Source: Cytobacillus sp. NJ13 (lineage in GTDB: Bacteria; Bacillota; Bacilli; Bacillales; Cytobacillaceae). From it: 64,000 nucleotides of DNA. Both the position numbers and the translations under genes were made by a program. The notes under the pieces were generated by a model. It had not been told where the DNA came from. It made no database searches and saw only the letters and a program-made list of their open reading frames with translations. This document shows positions 1-10,039 of this stretch, in pieces; the stretch's first letter is position 1, and the number at the start of each line of letters is the position of its first letter. The stretch covers positions 4,057,501 through 4,121,500 of the forward strand of contig JAUCFP010000006.1 of the NCBI GenBank assembly GCA_030348385.1, read 5' to 3'.

Positions 1-52
1 CGGAAGGATAGTGCGTGACGAGCAAAGAGGTGATTACGGCTATGAAAGCTAG
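1..52 (+). CDS. ftsE: 3' end of cell-division ABC ATPase FtsE (partial)
   Basis: Only the last 16 codons are in the window, read in the frame starting at base 2 and ending with TAG at 50-52. The tail GRIVRDEQRGDYGYES is typical of Bacillus FtsE C-termini. FtsE is the cytosolic ATPase of the FtsEX complex that activates peptidoglycan hydrolases outside the membrane. The stop lies 11 bases inside the preferred ftsX start, so the two genes overlap, as is usual for this pair. Assignment rests on the short tail plus the ftsX neighbour. Confidence 0.8.
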   Translation, partial: GRIVRDEQRGDYGYES

Positions 53-935
53 AACATTGGGCCGGCACTTCCGTGAAAGCTTTAAGAGCCTCGGACGAAA
101 CGGATGGATGACGTTTGCTTCGGCAAGTGCGGTGACAGTAACACTCATTTTGGTTGGCGTATTTTTCGTCATTATGATGAATCTCAACAAGGTGGCTACA
201 ACCATTGAAGAGGACGTGGAAATCCGCGTTCACATCGATGTTGCTGCAAATGAGCAGGATCAGGAAGTTTTACAGCAAAAAATCGAAGGAATACCCGAAG
301 TCAAAACAGTCGAATATTCAACTAAGGAAAAAGAGCTTGATAGTTTAATAGATAGCCTTGGTGAAGAAGGAGAAGCCTTCAAACTGTTCGAACAGGATAA
401 TCCGCTGAACGATGTATTTATCGTAAAGACGAAAAACCCGGCAGATACAATGAAAGCTGCGAAGCAGATTGAAAAAATGGAATATGCTGCAAAAGTAAAA
501 TATGGGCAGGGGCAGGTTGAAAAGCTATTCAACTTTATCAATGCCGGCCGAAATGTTGGCCTTGTTTTGATTATCGGCCTATTATTTACAGCCATGTTCC
601 TGATCTCCAATACAATTAAAATTACGATCATGTCACGAAGAAAAGAAATCGAGATTATGAGATTGGTAGGAGCAACCAACGCCTTCATCAGGTGGCCATT
701 CTTCCTGGAAGGTTTATGGCTTGGATTGCTTGGATCGATTATCCCGATTGCACTTGTTTCAACAGCCTACTATTATGCCTATGATTATTTGGCGCCAAAG
801 CTTGAAGGACACTTTATCAAGCTGCTGGAATTTAGTCCGTTTGTCTATCAGATTTCCGGACTTATTATCCTGATGGGTGCACTCATTGGTGTATGGGGAA
901 GCTTGATGTCAGTCAGAAAGTTCCTGAAAGTATAA
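42..935 (+). CDS. ftsX: Cell-division membrane protein FtsX
   Basis: FtsX is the membrane partner of FtsE; the pair transmits ATP hydrolysis to extracellular wall hydrolases. The 297-residue protein has the family layout: a short cytosolic N-terminus (MKARTLGRHFRESF), TM1 at about 25-50, a large extracytoplasmic loop to about 165, and three further TMs with the FtsX/MacB-like C-terminal permease domain containing SRRKEIEIMRLVGA. A GTG at 15 would add nine residues, but the ATG at 42 has AAAGAGG 11-17 bases upstream and matches the usual family start, so it is preferred. The gene overlaps ftsE and is followed by a secreted hydrolase, its probable target. Confidence 0.95.
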   Translation: MKARTLGRHFRESFKSLGRNGWMTFASASAVTVTLILVGVFFVIMMNLNKVATTIEEDVEIRVHIDVAANEQDQEVLQQKIEGIPEVKTVEYSTKEKELDSLIDSLGEEGEAFKLFEQDNPLNDVFIVKTKNPADTMKAAKQIEKMEYAAKVKYGQGQVEKLFNFINAGRNVGLVLIIGLLFTAMFLISNTIKITIMSRRKEIEIMRLVGATNAFIRWPFFLEGLWLGLLGSIIPIALVSTAYYYAYDYLAPKLEGHFIKLLEFSPFVYQISGLIILMGALIGVWGSLMSVRKFLKV

Positions 936-945
936 AACCAGCTTA

Positions 946-982
946 GAAGGCCCTGCGGGGGGGAACCTGTCCAGGGGCCTTC
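946..982 (+). terminator. Possible weak terminator after ftsX
   Basis: GAAGGCCCC-type arms (946-953 and 974-982) can pair around a G-rich loop. There is no clear T-run behind the stem, so this may only attenuate read-through into the hydrolase gene. Confidence 0.35.
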
Positions 983-1092
983 AAGCCTCATAATAATAGA
1001 CGATTAAGCAGAGTTAAATGTTTCAGACATAGATGAAAAAAAGAACGATTGACCTGTACATATGGTGTTCATTGAAAGGAGAAATCGGAAAA

Positions 1093-2433
1093 TTGAAGAA
1101 ATCCATCATCACATTATCATTAGCTGCTGTTTTAGGTTTTGGCAGCCTAACAGTTGGACTGCCCCTAGAAAAGGCGTCTGCGGCAAATAAATTAAATGAC
1201 TTAAACAGCCAAAAAGATAAGATTAATGAACAGCGTTCTGGAGTAGAATCAAAGATTAACGATACAGATAAGAAGCTTACCGAAAACCAGGGCGAGCAGC
1301 AGTCCGTTCAAAGTGAGATTGAGCGCCTGGATAAAGCGATCAGTGATGCTTTAGCGAAAATTGAAGAAAAGAACAACGAAATTTCTGGTACTAAAAAGGA
1401 AATAGAAAAACTTGAAGGCGAAATTAAAGTATTAGTAGAGCGCATCAAAAAGCGCAACGAACTATTAAAGGACCGTGCGCGCAACTACCAGGAAACTGGC
1501 GGAATGGTGAGCTATATTGATGTTTTAATGGGTGCGCAAAGCTTTGGAGACTTTGTTGAACGCGTTGGAGCAGTTGCTACGATCGTAGAAGCTGACCAGG
1601 ACATTCTAAAAGCACATCAGGCGGATAAAGACGAGCTGGAAAAGAAACAGGCTCAGGTAAAAGAAGAGCTTGCATCTTTAGAAAAAATGCTTGCCGAGCT
1701 TGAGAGCATGAAAAAGAGCTTAAATGCCCAAAAGGCAGAGAAAGATAAATTACTTGCATCCCTAAAGCATGAAGAAGAGGAAATGCATGCTCATAAGCTT
1801 GAATTAGCTGAAGAAAATGAAATCCTTGCAGCCCAGGAAGTGGCGCTTCAAAAAGCGATCAAGCTTGAGCAGGAAAGACAGGCTGAGGCAGCAAGACAAG
1901 CTGAGGCAGCAAGACAAGCTGAATTGGCAAAACAGAAAGCAGCTCAAAAGAGCAGCTCTTCATCAGCAGGCAACAGCTCATCATCTGATAGCGGATCATC
2001 AAGCAGCCCGCAGGTTTCTGCACCTTCAGTATCAAGCGGTGCCTGGACAAAACCAGCTGCAGGAAGACTTTCTTCAGGTTTTGGCGGCCGTTCATTAGGC
2101 GAGCACTATGGTGTTGATATAGCATCAGGCGGTACAGTGCCGATCGTGGCAGCAGCAGATGGTGTCGTTATCCGTTCATACTATTCAAGCAGCTACGGAA
2201 ATGCCATTTTCATTGCCCATTCTGTAGGCGGACAAACTTACACAACCGTATACGCTCATATGAGAAGCCGTTCTGTAGGCTCTGGCCAGACTGTTTCTAA
2301 AGGACAGCAAATCGGTATCATGGGTAATACTGGACAATCTTATGGCCAGCATCTGCACTTTGAACTTCACAGAGGTTCTTGGAATGCTGCAAAATCAAAT
2401 GCGATTAATCCAGTAGGCATTGTGCCTCTATAA
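1093..2433 (+). CDS. Secreted M23 peptidoglycan hydrolase with PcsB/EnvC-type coiled coil
   Basis: A 446-residue exported wall hydrolase. It has a signal peptide (KKSIITLSLAAVLGFG, cleavage near ASA-AN), a long coiled coil of about residues 30-275 (PcsB/CwlO/EnvC N-terminal type), an A/E/R-Q rich and serine-rich linker (275-325) and an M23 (LytM) domain. Zinc ligands look intact: H338 and D342 in HYGVD, and H420/H422 in HLHFE, so it should be an active endopeptidase. The TTG at 1093 is preferred over ATG 1033 because AAAGGAG lies 12 bases upstream and the signal peptide then starts correctly. Position directly behind ftsEX suggests control by FtsEX, as for CwlO (B. subtilis) or PcsB (streptococci); that role is inference. 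CwlO itself ends in NlpC/P60 instead. Confidence 0.88.
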   Translation: MKKSIITLSLAAVLGFGSLTVGLPLEKASAANKLNDLNSQKDKINEQRSGVESKINDTDKKLTENQGEQQSVQSEIERLDKAISDALAKIEEKNNEISGTKKEIEKLEGEIKVLVERIKKRNELLKDRARNYQETGGMVSYIDVLMGAQSFGDFVERVGAVATIVEADQDILKAHQADKDELEKKQAQVKEELASLEKMLAELESMKKSLNAQKAEKDKLLASLKHEEEEMHAHKLELAEENEILAAQEVALQKAIKLEQERQAEAARQAEAARQAELAKQKAAQKSSSSSAGNSSSSDSGSSSSPQVSAPSVSSGAWTKPAAGRLSSGFGGRSLGEHYGVDIASGGTVPIVAAADGVVIRSYYSSSYGNAIFIAHSVGGQTYTTVYAHMRSRSVGSGQTVSKGQQIGIMGNTGQSYGQHLHFELHRGSWNAAKSNAINPVGIVPL

Positions 2434-2440
2434 AAAATAG

Positions 2441-2480
2441 TGAAAGTGGAAGGAGCTCAGCTTCTTCCACTTTTCTTTTA
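2441..2480 (+). terminator. Rho-independent terminator after the M23 hydrolase
   Basis: AAAGTGGAAG pairs with CTTCCACTTT, followed by a T-rich tail (TTCTTTTA). Confidence 0.85.
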
Positions 2481-2587
2481 CCCTTGAAGAGGGTCTTTAA
2501 TCCTATAAAACAATTTGTTTTTTAAATCGTCTCAAGCAAAAGAAATCATAACTCGTCCATTCCCCACATAGGATGAAATATGCGAAG

Positions 2588-2618
2588 ACACCCGCTTCCC
2601 TTGGCGGGTTGTTTTATT
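2588..2618 (+). terminator. Second hairpin with T-run upstream of ctpB
   Basis: CCCGC (2591-2595) pairs with GCGGG (2604-2608) and TTGTTTTATTT follows. It lies in the 260-base gap between the hydrolase and ctpB, about 80 bases before ctpB. It could be a second terminator or a ctpB leader attenuator; no riboswitch was recognised. Confidence 0.45.
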
Positions 2619-2699
2619 TACTTAAAATCGAGTTAGGCAGCTGATAAAACAGTACTCCGAAATAACAGGAATCCCGGCAAAATAGAAAGGGAGATGAAG

Positions 2700-4151
2700 A
2701 TGAGCAGAAAGTGGATCGCCGTGCTGATGACGGGATCATTGCTGACAGGAGCTGGCGGTACATATGCAGGCATGCAGTGGCTGGCAAAGGAAACTCCGCA
2801 GACAGGAACGGGAAATCAATTAATAGATTTTAAGGAGAACGGAACACAAATTGAAAAAGAGAAAATCGAAAAAATGGAAACAGCCTATCAGCTAATTTTA
2901 AATAGCTATGTGGAAAAAGTAGAGGAAAAGCAGCTCGTGGAGGGAGCAATCCAGGGCATGCTTGCAACCCTTGGAGACCCTTACTCTGTTTATATGGACG
3001 AAAAAACAGCAAAACAATTCAGTGATACACTGGAATCTTCTTTTGAAGGAATCGGGGCAGAAGTCAGCATGGTGGAAGGTAAAATAATCATTGTTGCACC
3101 ATTTAAAGATTCACCAGCTGAAAAAGCAGGGCTGAAGCCGAAGGATGAAATTTTAAAAGTGGATGGGGAAAGTGTGAAGGGTCTTGATTTATATAAAGCT
3201 ACCATGAAGATCCGCGGCAAAAAAGGAACAAAAGTAGAACTTGAAATTGCGCGCCAGGGATTAAAGGAACCTTTAAAGGTAAAAGTAAAAAGAGATGAAA
3301 TCCCGCAGATTACAGTTTACTCAGAAATCAAGAAGCAAAGAGGAAAAAATGTAGGGTATTTGGAAATCACCTCATTTTCCGAAGATACATCGAAGGAATT
3401 TGCAAAACAGCTGAGTGAAATGGAGAAAGAAGGAATCGAAGGGCTTGTAATTGATGTGCGCGGAAATCCCGGAGGTCTCCTGACATCAGTACAGGAAATC
3501 CTGAAAGAATTGGTTACGGGTGATAAGCCATATTTGCAGATAGAGAAACGTGATGGAGAAAAAATGAGGTATTTCTCCACACTTGAAAAGCCTAAAAGCT
3601 ATCCGATTGCTGTTCTTGTAGATAAAGGGAGTGCCTCTGCATCGGAGATTCTTGCCGGCGCTTTAAAGGAAGCGCAGGGTTATTCTATAATCGGTGAAAA
3701 TTCATTTGGAAAAGGCACTGTTCAGCAGCCAGTTCCAATTGGAGATGGCAGCAATATCAAGCTTACTTTGTTTAAATGGCTGACACCAGACGGAAACTGG
3801 ATTCATAACAAGGGAATAAAGCCAACCCTCGAGGTCAAACAGCCAGACATCTACCAAACACATCCTTTACAGGTGGAGAAGCCTTTGGCAATCGATATGA
3901 ATAATGAAATGGTGAAGAATGCACAAGAAATTCTGGCAGGTCTTGGATATGCTCCAGGACGGAAAGATGGCTACTTCAATGATTCCACTGCAGCAGCTGT
4001 AAAAGCATTTCAGAAGCAAAAAGAGCTTGAAACAACCGGCCGGATAGACAAGAAAACAGCAGCAGCGCTCGAACAAGCCGCCATTGAAGAAATGAAAAAA
4101 GAGCAGAATGACCTTCAACTGCAAACGGCTCTGAGATATATTGCAAAATAG
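2700..4151 (+). CDS. ctpB: Carboxy-terminal processing serine protease CtpB (S41A) with PG-binding domain
   Basis: An exported S41 protease; in B. subtilis CtpB cleaves SpoIVFA in the forespore-mother-cell space to trigger sigma-K activation. A membrane anchor or signal sequence (about 4-24) is followed by a PDZ domain (about 95-185), the tail-protease domain (about 205-375) with catalytic Ser313 in GSASASEI and Lys338 in GKGTVQQ, and a C-terminal PG_binding_1 domain (about 400-460). The length of 483 matches the usual ~480. Two ATGs are possible (2694, 2700); the second is spaced six bases from AAAGGGAG and is preferred. The neighbours ftsX and minJ match the B. subtilis ctpB locus, which favours CtpB over CtpA. 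Confidence 0.92.
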   Translation: MSRKWIAVLMTGSLLTGAGGTYAGMQWLAKETPQTGTGNQLIDFKENGTQIEKEKIEKMETAYQLILNSYVEKVEEKQLVEGAIQGMLATLGDPYSVYMDEKTAKQFSDTLESSFEGIGAEVSMVEGKIIIVAPFKDSPAEKAGLKPKDEILKVDGESVKGLDLYKATMKIRGKKGTKVELEIARQGLKEPLKVKVKRDEIPQITVYSEIKKQRGKNVGYLEITSFSEDTSKEFAKQLSEMEKEGIEGLVIDVRGNPGGLLTSVQEILKELVTGDKPYLQIEKRDGEKMRYFSTLEKPKSYPIAVLVDKGSASASEILAGALKEAQGYSIIGENSFGKGTVQQPVPIGDGSNIKLTLFKWLTPDGNWIHNKGIKPTLEVKQPDIYQTHPLQVEKPLAIDMNNEMVKNAQEILAGLGYAPGRKDGYFNDSTAAAVKAFQKQKELETTGRIDKKTAAALEQAAIEEMKKEQNDLQLQTALRYIAK

Positions 4152-4178
4152 AAAATTTTGTCGATAGCAAACTTTCAT

Positions 4179-4213
4179 TAGCAGGAGGGATTTTCCTTCT
4201 GCTATTTTTGTAT
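4179..4213 (+). terminator. Rho-independent terminator after ctpB
   Basis: AGCAGGAGG pairs with CCTTCTGCT (one G-T), then ATTTTTG. Confidence 0.85.
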
Positions 4214-4327
4214 TTGAGCCAGATTGTGATAGGTTTTGGAAGGCGCTTTTGGTAGAATATAGAGTAATAGAGTTTTCAGTTTGTTACATAATTCATGAGA
4301 ATTTATTAATAGAGGCTGGTGGCAAGT

Positions 4328-5521
4328 TTGATAGAGGAGTGGATTTTTGAGTTTTTAAAAGGAACGGGAAAGCTGTTGCTGAACCCGGTATTTTATTACC
4401 TGTTTTTTGCGGCTGCATTTTTGGGGGTTTCCCGTGTAAAGCGTGAGCGCAAAGACTTTTCAGTTCGTGTGAAAAATGCTTATTTTGAGCTTAGGCAGCT
4501 TCTTCCTCTGGGTATCTTGGCAGGTCTAATAGTGAGTGTTGTGATGGTTGGAGCAGGACTTGCCGTACCAGTGGAAACGATTGTTTTTACTGCTGCTCTT
4601 ACGTTCCTGTGGAGCTTTACGGCAAAAGTGAGATGGATGGCGCCTGTCTATACGCTGGGCTTTGCATTTTTCGCAACAATGTTTGCTGCTGAACAGAAAT
4701 GGCCATTGCCATCATTCGCCCAGACGGCAGCAGATCTTGACTCTTCCATCTTTCCATCCATCGCTGTTCTCCTTGCTCTTCTTGTTATAGCAGAAGGCTT
4801 CCTGATTATAAGAAACGGACGGAAAGGCACATCTCCCAGGCTTGTAAAGAGTAAACGGGGCCAGACAATCGGCATTCATGAATCAAAAAGACTCTGGATG
4901 GTGCCTGTGTTTCTGCTTATTCCGGGTCAGGCACTGCAGCTGCCATTTGATTGGTGGCCAGCGATCCCGATTGGCGGGGAAACGTATTCGCTCATTCTGG
5001 TCCCTTTTTCGATAGGTTTTTACCAGCGAATCCAAGGCACGCTTCCCAAAGAGGCAACAGCACTGCTTGGACAAAGAATCAGCGTGTTTGGCGTACTTCT
5101 TTTGCTGATTTCAACTGCAGGCTACTGGTATCCGCTTGCAGCTGTGGGTGCAGCTGCACTTGCTATCATCGGGCGTGAATTCATCTCTCTCCGCCAGAGA
5201 ATGGCAGAGGACCAGGCACCGTTTTACTTTTCCAAGCGCAATCAGGGAATCATGGTTCTTGGAGTAGTTCCGGATTCACCAGCTGATAAAATGTCCCTTC
5301 AAGTGGGAGAGGTTGTTACAAAAGTCAATGGTGTGAAGATCCATGATGAAAAAGGCTTCTATGAAGCGCTGCAAAAGAACGGGGCTCACTGCAAACTCGA
5401 GGTTTTTGACGTGAACGGCCAAGTCCGGTTCGTCCAGCGTGCCCTTTATGAAGGGGATCATCACGAACTTGGGCTGCTGTTTGTGCAGGAAGAGAAGAAA
5501 TGGGATAGTGAAGCGGTTTGA
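4328..5521 (+). CDS. minJ: MinJ-like PDZ membrane protein (division-site topology)
   Basis: MinJ bridges DivIVA and MinD and links septum placement to the division machinery in Bacillus. The 397-residue protein has about six to eight hydrophobic segments in residues 10-270 and a C-terminal PDZ domain (about 290-375, GVVPDSPADKMSLQVGE). The N-terminus (WIFEFLKGTGKLLLNPVFYY) resembles that of MinJ. A GTG at 4319 is possible but its Shine-Dalgarno-like AGAGG is only three bases away; TTG at 4328 is better spaced from GGTGG. Position immediately after ctpB is as in B. subtilis. It is the last gene of the conserved block before the accessory region. Confidence 0.85.
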   Translation: MIEEWIFEFLKGTGKLLLNPVFYYLFFAAAFLGVSRVKRERKDFSVRVKNAYFELRQLLPLGILAGLIVSVVMVGAGLAVPVETIVFTAALTFLWSFTAKVRWMAPVYTLGFAFFATMFAAEQKWPLPSFAQTAADLDSSIFPSIAVLLALLVIAEGFLIIRNGRKGTSPRLVKSKRGQTIGIHESKRLWMVPVFLLIPGQALQLPFDWWPAIPIGGETYSLILVPFSIGFYQRIQGTLPKEATALLGQRISVFGVLLLLISTAGYWYPLAAVGAAALAIIGREFISLRQRMAEDQAPFYFSKRNQGIMVLGVVPDSPADKMSLQVGEVVTKVNGVKIHDEKGFYEALQKNGAHCKLEVFDVNGQVRFVQRALYEGDHHELGLLFVQEEKKWDSEAV

Positions 5522-5526
5522 TGTGA

Positions 5527-5591
5527 ATTTTCAAAATCTCCCGGAATACATTCATAATCTTCTGGAATTAATTTTCATAATCCTTCGGAAT
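5527..5591 (+). repeat. Three tandem ~21-23 nt degenerate repeats
   Basis: Three consecutive copies at 5527-5547, 5548-5568 and 5569-5591, approximating TTCATAATCTTCCGGAAT, start six bases after the minJ stop. Related units occur inverted at 9087-9161 and near 16163. Confidence 0.7.
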
Positions 5592-5630
5592 GGTAAATAA
5601 TATGAAGATAAAGTTTAACTGAGTAATTTT

Positions 5631-5660
5631 AAGAGAGACGATTTAGTCGTTTCTCTATCT
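5631..5660 (+). terminator. Hairpin, possible terminator
   Basis: AGAGAGACGA pairs with TCGTTTCTCT (one G-T) around TTTAG, followed by ATCTTTATAT. It could end the minJ transcript. Confidence 0.5.
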
Positions 5661-5675
5661 TTATATATGGGGGTG

Positions 5676-6078
5676 ATGGTTAAGTTACTTTCCTTCAGTA
5701 AAACAAGAAATGACGAAAATATTTATCATTTTATTAATAGATTACCTATAGAAAATAGGTATGATAAAAAAATACATGGATATCTCCAACTATCGGGCCA
5801 TTATATTGATTAAGAGGTTTCATAAAACTCACTTTTTTATGTAGCTAACAGGATTCTGAAGAAGCCGAAAACGTTGATGTATGAAATGTATGAGATGTAT
5901 AAAATTCTGTATAAAAGATAAAAATGACCTTTTGAATCAGCTTAAATTTTTATGGATGATGATGTTTCTCTTTTTGTATTGGATCAGATTGAAAAAGGGT
6001 TATTATAAATGTTTCCTTTGTAAAAATAATTTTATTGAACGAAGTACCCTTAATTCAATAAGAATGTCTTTTATATAG
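5676..6078 (+). other. Gene-poor stretch with two small unconvincing reading frames
   Basis: A 45-codon frame (5676-5813, beginning MVKLLSFSKTRNDENIYHF) is directly preceded by GGGGGTG but with almost no spacing. The same frame continues after two stops with protein-like sequence (NSLFYVANRILKKPKTLMYE). A second frame (5881-6078) encodes 65 residues with MKCMRCIKFC and a later CFLC pair but no ribosome-binding site. AT-rich composition and broken frames suggest a decayed gene. No family was recognised. Confidence 0.3.
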
Positions 6079-6088
6079 AATGTTAAAC

Positions 6089-6126
6089 AACCTTGCCTCA
6101 ACTAAATAATTAAGGCAAGGTTTCTT
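6089..6126. terminator. Strong bidirectional-looking terminator
   Basis: AACCTTGCCT (6089-6098) pairs perfectly with AGGCAAGGTT (6113-6122). TTTCTT follows on the plus strand and a T-rich tract (TTGTTTAACA) on the minus strand, so it may also end the thiC unit. Confidence 0.8.
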
Positions 6127-6167
6127 GAGGAATCTCTAAGTTTTGTCTCTTATGAGGCTTTTTATTA

Positions 6168-6338
6168 CTAATAATATAAAACATTTACTTTATTGCATTT
6201 GATACATTTTTCATAATATTGATTTCCTTTACAAAAATGATGATCACAATTTTGCTGGATCTCTTTTAAACGTTTCTCCAAAAAAGCAAGGTGAGTTTTA
6301 AATTGATTAATCTCCTCTTCAATTTTATCTACCTTCAC
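6168..6338 (-). CDS. 56-residue helical Cys/His mini-protein in the thiC transcription unit
   Basis: This small frame starts with GTG at 6338, 21 bases after the thiC stop, preceded by AGGGGG with about eight bases spacing, so it is probably co-transcribed with thiC under the TPP riboswitch. The first ~30 residues form a charged heptad-like helix (MKVDKIEEEINQFKTHLAFL). The C-terminal half has C31, H33, H34, C36, C45 and C48, including CDHHFC and CIKC, a pattern able to bind a metal. I do not recognise the family. Coding status rests on the ribosome-binding site, helix periodicity and clustered cysteines. The terminator at 6089-6126 follows. Confidence 0.6.
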   Translation of the reverse strand: MKVDKIEEEINQFKTHLAFLEKRLKEIQQNCDHHFCKGNQYYEKCIKCNKVNVLYY

Positions 6339-6359
6339 CCTAATAACCCCCTAAGAATG

Positions 6360-8210
<1,851 letters not shown>

Positions 8211-8229
8211 TTATAAAGCTTATGAAGTA

Positions 8230-8270
8230 CATAAAAAAGCCGGTATCCAATAAATGGTTGGACCCGGCTA
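8230..8270 (-). terminator. Riboswitch-controlled terminator ahead of thiC
   Basis: On the minus strand AGCCGGGTCCAA (rc 8258-8269) pairs with TTGGATACCGGCT (rc 8238-8250), followed by TTTTTTAT. It lies between the TPP aptamer and thiC, so it is the likely expression platform. Confidence 0.88.
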
Positions 8271-8309
8271 ATATGTATGCAGAAGTAGTATTGCTACAAT
8301 AATTATTCT

Positions 8310-8403
8310 AACTTCCCCACGCTGGTATGAACCAGATCAGGTCCCAAGAGTCAAGAAACTTCAACGTGTTTCTTTCTCAGCCCAACTTATTGGACTCCCC
8401 TAG
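8310..8403 (-). promoter_or_regulatory. TPP riboswitch (THI element)
   Basis: On the minus strand the conserved elements appear in order: GGGGAGTCC, GGGCTGAGA, a variable P3 arm, GGGACCTGATCTGGTTCAT, ACCAGCGTGGGGAAG. This is the standard TPP aptamer. With the terminator at 8230-8270 it should switch thiC off when thiamine pyrophosphate is high. Confidence 0.97.
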
Positions 8404-8512
8404 TTATTTCTATTCAATTTGATTTTAGTATACATGAGACTTCTTTAAAATAAAAGGAAAATTTAGAGGCTAAGGGGATGAGGCTGGGAAAAGATGCACA
8501 TTAGAGTAGACT

Positions 8513-8540
8513 GAAACCACCACCCGAAGGTGGAGGTTTA
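8513..8540 (-). terminator. Hairpin after the sspH-like gene
   Basis: AAACC-A-CCACC and GGTGG-A-GGTTT arms around CGAA lie about 25 bases downstream of the sspH-like stop; the tail on the minus strand is only weakly T-rich. Confidence 0.55.
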
Positions 8541-8562
8541 TTATGGGGAATTACTTGATAAA

Positions 8563-8742
8563 TTACTGTTCATTCAAGCTTGTTACAGAAACACTTTGTT
8601 TATTATTTGGTTCATCAAGGGAATGGATTGTAGCTGTTCCATTTTGTTCATCCACGTTCTCAATGTAAATGCCTTCTCCATTATAGGTTACATTAGCCAT
8701 AATTGGCGAAGAAGCAATTTCTTGTGCTCGTTGTACGTTCAT
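8563..8742 (-). CDS. sspH: Small acid-soluble spore protein, SspH family
   Basis: A 59-residue SASP of the minor H type found in the spore core. The sequence MNVQRAQEIASSPIMANVTY followed by IENVDE...ATIHSLDEP matches the SspH family in length and in the order of its conserved segments. ATG at 8742 is eight bases from AAAGGAGG; the GTG three codons earlier overlaps that site and is rejected. H-type SASPs are made in the forespore, usually under sigma-G or sigma-F; I could not identify a convincing promoter. It lies at the edge of the accessory stretch next to a decayed reading frame. Confidence 0.88.
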   Translation of the reverse strand: MNVQRAQEIASSPIMANVTYNGEGIYIENVDEQNGTATIHSLDEPNNKQSVSVTSLNEQ

Positions 8743-8770
8743 TGTAGCCACCTCCTTTTGACTTTAATAG

Positions 8771-9085
8771 TTATAATATTTGTTCCAAATAACTTAGATA
8801 TACTTGTTGTAATTGAAAATGCTTGCTTCCAAGTTCAAGTTGATTTTCGCCATAACTATTAAACAATAGATTTAAATAAGGCAAGGGTTCTTTAGTAAAA
8901 GAACTGAGGAGCCATTTTTGCATCTCCTTCACATTTTTTAATATTCCGCAATCGGGCGCGATTGTGTAACAAGAAGAAAATGGTCTTAAATATTTTACAT
9001 TTAATTTAATGTGTACTAAAAATGGGAAAATATTTTTTTCCGCAAGTTTATGAATAAAAGTGGAAAAATTGATGATTTTTTCAAG
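8771..9085 (-). pseudogene. Decayed reading frame, paralogous to 13348-13608
   Basis: A minus-strand frame is open for about 105 codons (from after TGA at 9088-9086 down to TAA at 8773-8771) with protein-like sequence, for example LVHIKLNVKYLRPF and KNVKEMQKWLLSSFTKEP, but no start codon precedes the conserved part. The segment EMQKWLLSSFT matches HLQKWLLSYST in the frame at 13348-13608, and the DNA is also similar (8902-8925 versus 13523-13546). I do not know the family. It looks like a 5'-truncated relic. Confidence 0.45.
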
Positions 9086-9086
9086 T

Positions 9087-9165
9087 CATTCCGGGGAATT
9101 GTGAAAAGGGAAAATTACCCATATCACAATGTTCCATTCCGAAAGATTATGAAAAATTACATTTG
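9087..9165 (-). repeat. Two inverted copies of the 5.5-kb repeat unit
   Basis: Read on the minus strand, ATTTTTCATAATCTTTCGGAAT and a more diverged ATTTTCCCTTTTCACAATTC-type unit ending CCCCGGAAT resemble the three units after minJ at 5527-5591, in the opposite orientation. Confidence 0.5.
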
Positions 9166-9695
9166 ATGTCAGTTTCTTTTTTCAAAAAGAAGCAAAAACT
9201 TGCTAATTTCTGATGAGTTTTTTGCGTTTTATAGCTATACACCCCAAAATGGAAGCCGTTGAAAGTAGAAAGGTAGGTCTTTTCTTTCATATTAGCTGTC
9301 ATATATGGATAAAAGTTCTTAGCTTCGCCCTAAGCCCTTCTTCTCTAATAGAGACACTCTTTTCTTATTGTTCGTTGTTTAATAACTGATAGAATGTTAT
9401 TTTTTCATATCAGTTTCCGTTTGGGTATTACAGGAAAATGCAATCTGTCCATTATTATAGTTATTAATTGATTGCATTGAAAAAAATATTGCATAATTTT
9501 TACAAGTTTCTAAAGGATTATTTATTTTTACAGGTAAAATAGTGATATTTTAAAATGCCTAGAGTTAAGACAAAAAAGGAAAAGTATTCCCTAAGGTAAA
9601 TAGTTTGCCCTAAACAAAGTAAGTTATTTTATAGAGATTAAGACAGTGTTGTTATGTCTGAATGGTATGCTATCATTTCATTAACGATGATTTTT
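9166..9695. other. AT-rich non-coding stretch
   Basis: No reading frame with a credible start or ribosome-binding site was found. Small dyads are present, such as AACTGATA (9384-9391) with TATCAGTT (9408-9415). There is no recognisable gene, RNA or mobile-element remnant. Confidence 0.5.
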
Positions 9696-9728
9696 CGTCC
9701 TCCATATATGGAGGGCGTTTTCTTTTTT
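9696..9728 (+). terminator. Strong orphan terminator
   Basis: TCCTCCA-TATA-TGGAGG stem with flanking CG/CG, then TTTTCTTTTTT. No gene was recognised directly upstream on the plus strand, so it may terminate a small RNA or a lost gene. Confidence 0.8.
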
Positions 9729-9922
9729 GTAAAAGGATTGCTATTATCCTGAATCTGCCCATAACATAGCTGCCATGCAGCAAGGAAGTTTGAAACAGTT
9801 ATGGCCTTCCGCCAATCAGTGACGGCTTACTACAGAGGATTATGAGTTTGTTGCTGTTTAAACACTTTTAGATAAAGATGAACTGAGAATAAAAATAAAC
9901 CTGATACAAGAGGGGAGCACCC

Positions 9923-10039
<117 letters not shown>

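Noticed and set aside
5527..5591. Short tandem units that could suggest a CRISPR array
   Set aside because: Units are contiguous and degenerate, with no unique spacers and no cas genes nearby.
5881..6078. 65-codon frame with CxxC pairs as a real zinc protein
   Set aside because: No ribosome-binding site and flanking frames look decayed; kept only as a note in the gene-poor stretch.
9657..9755. 32-codon frame starting ATGTCTGAATGG, possible small toxin
   Set aside because: No ribosome-binding site, and the frame runs straight through a strong terminator.
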